A DNA stretch of 13,158 bases from Leptospira sp. Its GTDB lineage: Bacteria; Spirochaetota; Leptospiria; Leptospirales; Leptospiraceae. The notes under the pieces were generated by a model. That model saw nothing but the letters and a program-made list of their open reading frames with translations. It was not told the DNA's origin and ran no database searches. The stretch covers positions 1 through 13,158 of the forward strand of contig JAPZTS010000028.1 in NCBI GenBank assembly GCA_027533185.1, in the 5' to 3' direction. The translations under genes and the position numbers were made by a program. Shown here in pieces: positions 1 to 6,055 of this stretch. Numbering within the stretch: position 1 is the stretch's first letter; each line of letters starts with the position of its first letter.

Positions 1-380
1 CAAAAGCAGTAATTCTTTCCAGTGCTTTTTTTGCGATCACTCATTTTGTGCGTCCCAGTACCGAATGGCAGGTTTTAGTTCCAGAATTTTTTGGGTTATT
101 TTTAATTGGTGTGATATTGACTAACGCATTCGAATATTCAAAATCTCTTTATCTGTCCATTGGAATCCATGCAGGCTGGGTTTACGTTGTTAAGCTAGAC
201 AAATACTTTATCAACCATTTTGACTCAGTTTTGCAAAAAACCTTTGGAGGGGAAAAGCTCCTCAAATCCATCCCGGCTTGGATTTTAATTCTTCTTATTC
301 TTTTTTTCTTGAAACGTCTTGTCGAATTGCTTCAAATAAAAAAATCAAAAAGACTTTCCATTGAACGAAGAATTGTGTAA
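1..380 (+). CDS. CPBP/CAAX-type intramembrane protease, C-terminal fragment
   Basis: The reading frame is open to the left edge (first complete codon at base 3), so the GTG at 48 is internal and not a start. About 125 residues are visible. Two conserved membrane motifs of the CPBP (CAAX protease/bacteriocin-processing) family can be read: an FFAITHF segment at the very start, matching the FxxxH motif, and SIGIHAGWVYV further on, matching the last HxxxN/B-type motif. The EExxxR motif that supplies the catalytic glutamates would lie off the window. A last hydrophobic helix is followed by a basic Lys/Arg-rich tail, expected to be cytoplasmic. The family comprises multi-pass membrane metal-independent glutamate proteases that cleave prenylated or peptide substrates; the substrate here is unknown. 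Its 3' end overlaps the convergent acyltransferase gene by 36 bases. Confidence 0.8.
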   Translation, partial: KAVILSSAFFAITHFVRPSTEWQVLVPEFFGLFLIGVILTNAFEYSKSLYLSIGIHAGWVYVVKLDKYFINHFDSVLQKTFGGEKLLKSIPAWILILLILFFLKRLVELLQIKKSKRLSIERRIV

Positions 381-1133
381 CATTTCTAACTCTTTTTTTT
401 TATCTTTCATAAGTTTCTGTGCATGGTTTAAATAAGTTTCAAAGTCGATATGGTCTTTAGCAGATACAGTGCCACAAAAACTAAAGTATACTTTCTTGTC
501 CTTTGCCATTTCCGAATAAATCGATTCATCTGAAAAACCCATAAGACCACTTACAACAAATACATCTAAATCAATCTGAAACTTGTAGGCAATTTTGAGG
601 ACTCCAGTTTGGAAGGGTCGAATCTCTTCCGTGTATGTGCGTTCTCCCTCCGGATATAAAAAAATCGATCTCTTTTTTAAAACTCTAAGAACATCTGTTT
701 TAAAATTGCGGAAATTGGGTTTTTTTTCTGAATAGATAACTGCCTCAACAATTCGTGCATGCATCATGAGCGGAATGATCTTGTATCTTTGGATGATATC
801 ACCTCCCAAATAGGATAGATGTACATCTTTAGATCCACTTAGGAAAGGAAGAGCTACTACCAGAGGAACTTCGAGGGAGTTTGTATGGTTGCAAATCAGA
901 AACCGATTTTTATTTTCTGGCTTCCATTTTTCTAAATCCAAAACTAACTTTCTTCGAGCTAGTATAAAAAAAATTCGATACCAAAGATACGCCAAAAGGT
1001 TATTGATTCGATCTGAAGCATCATCAAACTTTGTGATTTTTAAGAGGTAGGAAATAAAGAGTCCGATAGGGTAAATGGGTAGGAGAATCGGAATTCCATA
1101 ACAGAGGGTTACAAAAAACGACAGTTTAGACAT
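345..1133 (-). CDS. 1-acyl-glycerol-3-phosphate acyltransferase-like protein (PlsC family)
   Basis: A 262-residue protein of the lysophospholipid acyltransferase superfamily, which transfers acyl chains to lysophospholipids at the inner membrane. A hydrophobic N-terminal segment (about residues 5-32) is a likely membrane anchor. Motif 1 is NHTNSLE, with H83 and E88, so HX4E in place of the usual HX4D. Motif 3 is YPEGERT (residues 160-166), matching the FPEGTRS-type substrate-binding block. Length and motif spacing fit the family. The ATG at 1133 has no convincing Shine-Dalgarno sequence. It diverges from the DUF3817 gene across 67 bases and converges on the CPBP gene with a 36-base overlap. 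The exact acceptor cannot be read from sequence; phosphatidic acid synthesis or a side branch of lipid remodelling are both possible. Confidence 0.8.
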   Translation of the reverse strand: MSKLSFFVTLCYGIPILLPIYPIGLFISYLLKITKFDDASDRINNLLAYLWYRIFFILARRKLVLDLEKWKPENKNRFLICNHTNSLEVPLVVALPFLSGSKDVHLSYLGGDIIQRYKIIPLMMHARIVEAVIYSEKKPNFRNFKTDVLRVLKKRSIFLYPEGERTYTEEIRPFQTGVLKIAYKFQIDLDVFVVSGLMGFSDESIYSEMAKDKKVYFSFCGTVSAKDHIDFETYLNHAQKLMKDKKKELEMLHNSSFNGKSF

Positions 1134-1200
1134 AAAGGAAAGGATACAGAATTCTGCGGTTTGTAACTCTTTTTTTTGAGGGATCGATGTCTAAATAGAA

Positions 1201-1482
1201 ATGAAAATATCGCTTCCTCGTCTCCATCTATTCAGTTACATTGAAGGTCTTTCGTTTCTATTTTTACTCTGTTTTGCAATGCCTCTTAAATACATTTGGG
1301 GAATACCCCTTGCAGTAAAAATCCTTGGGATGGTGCATGGAGTCCTATTCTTATTTTTAGTAGGATCGATCCTCTTCTATTGCCGAGAAAAAAGGTACTC
1401 ATTTGGAAAACTTTTTTTGGCCCTTCTTACCACAACACTTCCCTTCGGCTGGAAGTATTTAGATGATGTTTTTGAATCTTAA
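1201..1482 (+). CDS. DUF3817-family small membrane protein
   Basis: A 93-residue integral membrane protein with three likely transmembrane segments (roughly residues 12-32, 38-60 and 68-84). The pattern matches the DUF3817 family as I remember it: IEGLS at 14-18, AMPLKY at 26-31, a central MVHG at 44-47 and a PFG turn at 81-83. The function of this family is unknown. The ATG at 1201 gives the expected N-terminus; GAGGG lies 18 bases upstream, too far to be a good ribosome-binding site. The stop codon directly abuts the stop of the convergent xer gene with no bases between. Confidence 0.8.
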   Translation: MKISLPRLHLFSYIEGLSFLFLLCFAMPLKYIWGIPLAVKILGMVHGVLFLFLVGSILFYCREKRYSFGKLFLALLTTTLPFGWKYLDDVFES

Positions 1483-2475
1483 TTATTTTTTGGCATGGGG
1501 ATGGGCATTTCTGTATACTTCCTTAAGTCTATCTCGAGACACACTTAGATAGACCTGAGTTGAAGATAAAGATGCATGACCAAGTAGCTCTTGAACGGCA
1601 CGGATATCGGCACCTGCATTGAGTAAGTCGGTAGCAAACGTATGACGAAACTTATGTGGAGTGATTGCTTTTTCCATTCCCATAACAGACCGTCTCTCAG
1701 CTAAAATATATCGTATTCCCCGTGTCGTAAGCTTTGTTCCTCTTTGGTTCAAAAAAATTTCTGGAGCGGATTTATTTCCTCTTTCTTCAAGATACTCTCC
1801 GAGTGCTTTTTTTGCTTCATCTCCCAAAAATACATATCTTTCTTTCCGTCTTTTACCCATAACTTTAAGAGATGTTAGATCTTCACTTAGATCACTCATT
1901 TTGGCACATACTAATTCAAACACACGTAAACCAGTGCTATACAATACTTCCACGATAGCTCTATCTCGCTTTCCAAGTTCAGGCGATTTCTCCTCTTCAT
2001 CAAAACAAAGGATATCCTCTGTTTCGATTTGAGTAAAATTTTTAGGAAGCTTCTTTTTCGTTTTTGGAAAACTCACCTGAAGAATAGGATTCTTTTCCAC
2101 TTTTTCTTCACGAAATAAAAATTTATAAAACGTTCGTAATGAAGACAACTTTCGGCTTTGAGTCCTTTTATCTTGTTTTTTAGTCGCCTTTAAATCTGCA
2201 AAGTATGCTCGAACATCTAACACATCTACCGTGAGAATATCTATTTCTTCTTTCAAACAAAACTCACAGAAAAATTTTAAATCTCTAAGATAAGCGAATA
2301 ACGTATGTTCGGAGTAGTTTTTTTCAATTTTCAAATAGGTTCTGAACTCGCGAAAGAGTTCTGCCATTGGCGGAGGAAAATGAGAGGGTATTTGCACTTC
2401 GAGAACAGAGCTTGTCATACAGAGGAAATATCGGCATAAGTTTTTGATCGCAAGCTCGAAAAAATTACTATACAA
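1483..2475 (-). CDS. xerC: Site-specific tyrosine recombinase, XerC/XerD type
   Basis: Tyrosine recombinase that, with a partner, resolves chromosome dimers at dif during segregation. An N-terminal SAM-like core-binding domain spans about residues 40-125 and the catalytic domain about 150-325. All catalytic residues are visible: R184 in TGLRVFEL, K208 in VMGKRRKER, H274 and R277 in HKFRHTFA, H300 in LGHASL and the nucleophile Y309. The LGHASLSSTQVY block and the HPHAKK ending lean towards XerC, but XerC and XerD are hard to separate by eye. The annotated start is a TTG with a good ribosome-binding site, AGGGAG ending 7 bases upstream. It adds about 36 residues to the usual N-terminus; ATGs at 2418 and 2367 would give 311- and 294-residue forms but lack Shine-Dalgarno sequences. 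It faces away from recA. Confidence 0.9.
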   Translation of the reverse strand: MYSNFFELAIKNLCRYFLCMTSSVLEVQIPSHFPPPMAELFREFRTYLKIEKNYSEHTLFAYLRDLKFFCEFCLKEEIDILTVDVLDVRAYFADLKATKKQDKRTQSRKLSSLRTFYKFLFREEKVEKNPILQVSFPKTKKKLPKNFTQIETEDILCFDEEEKSPELGKRDRAIVEVLYSTGLRVFELVCAKMSDLSEDLTSLKVMGKRRKERYVFLGDEAKKALGEYLEERGNKSAPEIFLNQRGTKLTTRGIRYILAERRSVMGMEKAITPHKFRHTFATDLLNAGADIRAVQELLGHASLSSTQVYLSVSRDRLKEVYRNAHPHAKK

Positions 2476-2545
2476 GTACTTACTCCCTGTTTAGTATTGT
2501 CTTTGAGAAAAAAAGACATAATTCGGCTTTTTTCCCCGAAGTTTT

Positions 2546-2574
2546 CTGGATTTGTCCAGGGTATCTGACATAAT
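2546..2574 (+). promoter_or_regulatory. Candidate recA promoter with overlapping dyad
   Basis: An extended -10 element TGACATAAT is at 2566-2574 (five of six bases match TATAAT, plus the upstream TG). Just upstream, where a -35 box would lie, is a perfect dyad CTGGA-TTTG-TCCAG (2546-2559). No good -35 hexamer is seen at 16-18 bases, which is compatible with an extended -10 promoter. A repressor bound to the dyad would cover the promoter. Transcription would start near 2581, giving a leader of about 145 bases. This is pattern reading only. Confidence 0.3.
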
Positions 2575-2629
2575 AAGGTATATTCGGTTGAGAAAAAGAG
2601 TGGAAGAGCCAGAGAGGGATCAAAACCTT

Positions 2630-2728
2630 ATGGCAGAGGGGATTTTTGGTTTTTTTTGGGCCCATGCCCCAAATTCCGCACCTAGTCTTTCAGACCACCG
2701 TAATTTAGGAGATAGATCGTATTCATGA
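2630..2728 (+). CDS. Possible leader ORF overlapping the recA start
   Basis: ATG at 2630 opens a 32-codon frame whose TGA overlaps the recA ATG as ATGA (2725-2728). It is preceded by AGAGAGGG about 11 bases upstream. The peptide begins [12 protein letters not shown] and ends GDRSYS; I do not recognise it. The 4-base stop-start overlap is the geometry of translational coupling, and recA's own AGGAG is unusually far (13 bases) from its ATG, which would fit coupling. The frame is open back to 2522. In a short AT-rich leader such an overlap can arise by chance, so this is a weak call. Confidence 0.22.
   Translation: MAEGIFGFFWAHAPNSAPSLSDHRNLGDRSYS
2655..2673 (+). promoter_or_regulatory. Inverted repeat in the recA leader
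   Basis: TTTGGGCCCATGCCCCAAA is an inverted repeat: TTTGGGC pairs with GCCC-C-AAA, with one bulged C and a four-base CCAT loop, or equally TTTGGG-N7-CCCAAA as a DNA dyad. It follows a long T-run and sits 52 bases before the recA ATG, inside the possible leader ORF. It could act as an RNA hairpin or a protein-binding dyad. It is not followed by a T-run on the plus strand, so it is not a normal terminator for that strand. Confidence 0.4.
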
Positions 2729-3870
2729 AAAAAGAAAAATCTGAAAAGGCGCAAGATAAAGAGGCAGACCAAAGAAAGGCAGCCATAGACCAAGCCCTCG
2801 GCCAAATTGAAAAACAATTCGGAAAGGGTTCGATCATGAGATTAGGTGCTGACACGCGTATGTCGGAGATGAACGTAGTTTCCACTGGTTCTTTGGATTT
2901 GGATATTGCCTTGGGGATTGGTGGATTTCCTTCCGGACGGATTGTAGAGATCTATGGGCCTGAATCTTCTGGTAAAACAACACTTACTCTTTCTGCAATT
3001 GCAGAAACACAAAAGAAAGGCGGAATCGCTGCTTTTATCGACGCAGAACATGCGCTAGACCCTTCCTATGCAAAAAAATTGGGTGTCAATGTGGACGACC
3101 TCCTAGTTGCTCAGCCTGACAATGGGGAGGAAGCTCTTGAGATTTGTGAATCCCTAGTCCGTTCCAATGCGATTGATTTGATCGTCATTGACTCCGTCGC
3201 TGCATTGGTGCCTAAAGCTGAAATCGAGGGTGATATGGGGGACTCCCATATGGGTCTCCAGGCTAGGCTCATGTCACAAGCCCTTCGTAAACTCACAGGA
3301 ACAATTTCCAAGTCGAGCACCACCGTTATCTTTATCAACCAAATCCGAATGAAGATTGGGGTTATGTTCGGGAGCCCTGAAACAACTACAGGTGGAAATG
3401 CACTTAAGTTCTATGCCTCAATACGTCTCGATATCCGAAGGATTGAGACACTCAAAGATAAGGAAGAACCAATAGGAAACCGAGTGCGCGTAAAGGTCGT
3501 AAAAAACAAATGTGCACCTCCTTTCCGCCAGGCAGAATTTGATATCATGTATTCCAATGGAATCAACCGAGAGAGCTCCCTCATTGATCTGGCAGTAAAA
3601 CACGACATCCTTGGCAAAGCTGGGTCGTGGTACTCTTACAATAATGAGAAAATTGGGCAAGGGAAAGAACAAGTTCGAAACTTCTTCTTGGAGAATCCGG
3701 AGATCGCACTCAAAATTGAAAACCAAATCCGAGATTTGAATAGCCTTCCACTCGTGGACACCCAGGCAAAAATACAAACTCGGGAAGTAAAACCAGTTGA
3801 AAGGGAAAAAGAGACAAAATCAAAACCTGTCAGTTTTTCCACGGAAGGGGAGATTGCAGTCGGCGAATAA
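2725..3870 (+). CDS. recA: RecA recombinase
   Basis: Strand-exchange ATPase that forms filaments on single-stranded DNA, drives homologous recombination and triggers LexA-type self-cleavage in the SOS response. The 381 residues contain Walker A GPESSGKT (78-85), the catalytic glutamate region DAEHALDP (E108 or nearby), Walker [11 protein letters not shown] (152-161), DNA-binding loop L1 around 168-190 and loop L2 around 205-230 ([20 protein letters not shown]). It is longer than E. coli RecA: about 17 charged N-terminal residues precede the usual start, and the C-terminal tail is rich in Lys and Glu rather than purely acidic. The ATG at 2725 is the only start before an in-frame stop at 2713; AGGAG at 2707-2711 is 13 bases away. 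The gene is monocistronic, ending in a strong terminator. Confidence 0.98.
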   Translation: MKKEKSEKAQDKEADQRKAAIDQALGQIEKQFGKGSIMRLGADTRMSEMNVVSTGSLDLDIALGIGGFPSGRIVEIYGPESSGKTTLTLSAIAETQKKGGIAAFIDAEHALDPSYAKKLGVNVDDLLVAQPDNGEEALEICESLVRSNAIDLIVIDSVAALVPKAEIEGDMGDSHMGLQARLMSQALRKLTGTISKSSTTVIFINQIRMKIGVMFGSPETTTGGNALKFYASIRLDIRRIETLKDKEEPIGNRVRVKVVKNKCAPPFRQAEFDIMYSNGINRESSLIDLAVKHDILGKAGSWYSYNNEKIGQGKEQVRNFFLENPEIALKIENQIRDLNSLPLVDTQAKIQTREVKPVEREKETKSKPVSFSTEGEIAVGE

Positions 3871-3905
3871 CAGATACTAAACGGCTTTCTTTTTAGGAAC
3901 TATTG

Positions 3906-3943
3906 ACCGGCTTTGGGGGAAACTCCAATGCCGGTTTTTTTTT
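3906..3943 (+). terminator. Rho-independent terminator of recA
   Basis: ACCGGC (3906-3911) pairs perfectly with GCCGGT (3930-3935), and an inner TTGG/CCAA pairing extends the stem. It is followed by nine consecutive T residues. It lies 35 bases after the recA stop and 69 bases before the next ATG, so recA is probably transcribed alone. Confidence 0.9.
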
Positions 3944-4012
3944 ATTTTCTTTGTCATTTGAAGTGGTTTCTAAAAATTCGTAATTCAGTTGTCTGTGACT
4001 ACCTATCGAAAT

Positions 4013-5083
4013 ATGAAATCATTTAAATCCTTTCCCTGCTCTCTAGTTCCCGTAATAGTTCTTTTTATATTCAAGTTCAGTTCTTGTGCCTCCCATACAT
4101 CTGTCGCCAAAATTCAAACGGCAGAGTTTGGTATCCACCAAGAATGGGCGGGAATGACTGACGAAGATATCGAATACAAACAATCTATGGATCGATCTTG
4201 GGATAAACTTCTTTCCACAAAAGCTCAAATCCAAAGCCATCTCAGTCAAAACCAAATTGAGTTTTTGCCAAGGACAGTCGTTTATCCATTCAGTGGAATC
4301 GATGTATTAAATCTATTCTCGTTTTTTCCATCTGCAGATAACTATATACTTTTTGGATTAGAAGATCCTGGTTACCCCTCAAATTATTCCAATCTGACAG
4401 AGAGAGAAAAACAAACCTTTCGAAGAGGAATCCTTAGCCTTTCGGAACATTTGGCTGGCCGAAATTATTTTACGTATCGAAAAATGAAGGAAGAAACGAA
4501 AAAACGAGAATTAAATGGCGCATATCCAGTGTTTGTTGCTTTTTTAACTCGTATGGGAAAGACGATTATTGACTCCAACGAAGAGACAATCAAAGGACCA
4601 GACATTACATACAAAGGATTTCAGCTTCATCTATATGATCCGAAACTCAAGCGAACACAAAAACTAACGTACTTTAAAATTTTTCTTACAGGAAAAGAAG
4701 GCGTCGCTGGGGATGGAATTACAGAATACTTTGGAAGTTTAGGACCAAAAGCTGTATTTACAAAGTCCGCCGAATATCTATTCCATGGAGAAAGAAGATC
4801 TTTGTTTCGCGATTTAATTTTAAAAGATACGGATCTGGTCGTTCAAGATGAATCCGGATTCCCTATACGATTTTTCCCAAAAGAAACTTGGGCACGTAAG
4901 ATTTTAGGACGATATGAAAAATCCTGGAATCTTTCAGGAGCTGTAACCCCAGAAGCTCAAAAAGAACTGAAAGAACTCAGCGACGAAACCAACAATGCTC
5001 CACTTCCCTTCCCCTTCGGATACGGTGTACTTGGAACAAAAGATAACAAACAATCTGCGGTCTTAATCTTTCAAAAAAAATAG
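4013..5083 (+). CDS. Putative lipoprotein of unknown function
   Basis: A 356-residue protein starting at the ATG at 4013; a TTG at 3989 would add eight residues before the signal peptide. The N-terminus is a lipoprotein-type signal: positively charged MKSFK, a hydrophobic stretch (about residues 10-22) and a lipobox-like FSSC with the lipidated Cys at 25. K21 within the h-region is atypical, though spirochaetal lipoboxes are permissive. The mature part has no enzyme motif I can name. It contains YPFSGIDVLN (91-100) followed by FFPSADNYILFGLEDPG (104-120), a pattern I associate with uncharacterised secreted proteins of other bacteria, where a similar YPFSGPD...FFP...GLEP stretch occurs. No ribosome-binding site is obvious. 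It follows recA after a terminator, so it likely has its own promoter. Confidence 0.65.
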   Translation: MKSFKSFPCSLVPVIVLFIFKFSSCASHTSVAKIQTAEFGIHQEWAGMTDEDIEYKQSMDRSWDKLLSTKAQIQSHLSQNQIEFLPRTVVYPFSGIDVLNLFSFFPSADNYILFGLEDPGYPSNYSNLTEREKQTFRRGILSLSEHLAGRNYFTYRKMKEETKKRELNGAYPVFVAFLTRMGKTIIDSNEETIKGPDITYKGFQLHLYDPKLKRTQKLTYFKIFLTGKEGVAGDGITEYFGSLGPKAVFTKSAEYLFHGERRSLFRDLILKDTDLVVQDESGFPIRFFPKETWARKILGRYEKSWNLSGAVTPEAQKELKELSDETNNAPLPFPFGYGVLGTKDNKQSAVLIFQKK

Positions 5084-5113
5084 TCCACGAGGCTATTTCC
5101 CTATCTGCCGTCT

Positions 5114-5941
5114 TTAGACAACGGAGCTAGGATCCCAACAAGTACGAAAGTTTTCACTCCAAGAATCGATCAAGGATTTATCCGATTCTTCCAATTCAAA
5201 ATCGAATACCAAGGCATTCTCCTTTATCCTTTCTTTCGATTTTGATTTTGGAATCACAACATTGCCAGATTCAAGCGACCATCGGATCAAAATTTGAGCA
5301 TTAGATTTGTTGTATTTTTTAGCCAGTTCCGAAAGTCTCGGGTCTTCCAATTTAGATCCATGTGCCAAAGGACTATATGCTTCCAACAGTATATTCTGTT
5401 TTTTGCAATATTCCTTCAAAGATTGGTCTTGCAAAAATGGGTGATATTCCACTTGGTTCATTGCAGGAACGGTTCCCGATTCCTTTATGAGCTCCTCTAA
5501 ATGGTTTACCATAAAATTACTGACACCGATAGATCTTGCTTTTCCAGATTTTTGAATTTCCCCCAAAGCCTTCCAGGATGCCAATCTTTTCCCAGTAACA
5601 GGGAAATGTATCAGATACATATCTACGTAGTCAGTTCCCAATTTTTCCAAAGACCTGTCCAAAGCAATGAAACTAGAATCATAACCTTGGTCGGCATTCC
5701 AAAGTTTGGTGACTAAAAATATTTGATTTCTTGGGATTGAACTGTCTTTAATTGCTCTGCCCACGTCAGATTCGTTTCCATAAATTGCTGCTGTATCGAT
5801 ATGTCTGTACCCAAATTCTAGTGCAGAAAGTACTGCTTGGTAGCATTCGTTAGGTTTAGACTTCCAAACTCCAAGGCCAAGAACTGGGACTGGTATGGAT
5901 TGATTAGTAATCAAAGTAGAATCGATATTGAGTTTTGTCAT
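5114..5941 (-). CDS. Aldo/keto reductase
   Basis: A 275-residue NADPH-dependent oxidoreductase of the aldo/keto reductase superfamily, a cytosolic (beta/alpha)8 barrel reducing aldehydes and ketones to alcohols. The complete catalytic tetrad is visible: D49 in GYRHIDTA, Y54 in IYGNE, K79 in LVTKLWN and H112 in YLIHFP. Further family blocks are GVSNF (139-143), NQVEYHPF (162-169), AYSPL (188-192) and the cofactor-binding [13 protein letters not shown] (230-242). Length and motifs resemble the AKR5 group (2,5-diketo-D-gluconate reductase, YvgN/YtbE-like), whose natural substrates are often methylglyoxal or other reactive carbonyls. The substrate cannot be inferred. It lies 114 bases downstream of clpB on the same strand, behind a candidate terminator. 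Confidence 0.93.
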   Translation of the reverse strand: MTKLNIDSTLITNQSIPVPVLGLGVWKSKPNECYQAVLSALEFGYRHIDTAAIYGNESDVGRAIKDSSIPRNQIFLVTKLWNADQGYDSSFIALDRSLEKLGTDYVDMYLIHFPVTGKRLASWKALGEIQKSGKARSIGVSNFMVNHLEELIKESGTVPAMNQVEYHPFLQDQSLKEYCKKQNILLEAYSPLAHGSKLEDPRLSELAKKYNKSNAQILIRWSLESGNVVIPKSKSKERIKENALVFDFELEESDKSLIDSWSENFRTCWDPSSVV

Positions 5942-5990
5942 TGTTACTTAGACGTAATCAAAAAAAAAGAAATCTGTATTTTGCCGTAAC

Positions 5991-6031
5991 AAAAATCTGA
6001 GTCTCCTAAGTAGATCTTTCTTATGAGACCC
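5991..6031 (-). terminator. Candidate terminator of the clpB gene
   Basis: GTCTCCTAAG (6001-6010) and CTTATGAGAC (6020-6029) form a 10-base inverted repeat with one mismatch and a nine-base loop. Read on the minus strand, the stem is followed after five bases by TTTTT (5995-5991). The short gap before a modest T-run makes this weaker than the recA terminator. It begins 27 bases beyond the clpB stop. Confidence 0.5.
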
Positions 6032-6055
6032 AAAAATAAGATATTTTTTTCCCAA

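Noticed and set aside
48..380. GTG at 48 as the start of the first gene
   Set aside because: The frame is open to base 3 and the upstream residues contain the conserved FFAITHF motif of the CPBP family.
1661..2032. 123-codon plus-strand ORF inside xer
   Set aside because: Antisense to the catalytic domain of the recombinase; Ser-rich low-information translation.
2522..2540. TTCGG/CCGAA hairpin in the recA-xer gap
   Set aside because: Five-base stem with a nine-base pyrimidine loop and no T-run after it. I could not link it to a function.
3418..3777. 119-codon minus-strand ORF inside recA
   Set aside because: Shadow of recA; no recognisable motif or start signal.
5108..5124. Short CCGT/ACGG inverted repeat between the lipoprotein and aldo/keto reductase ends
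   Set aside because: Four-base stem with no T-run on either strand; not a convincing terminator.
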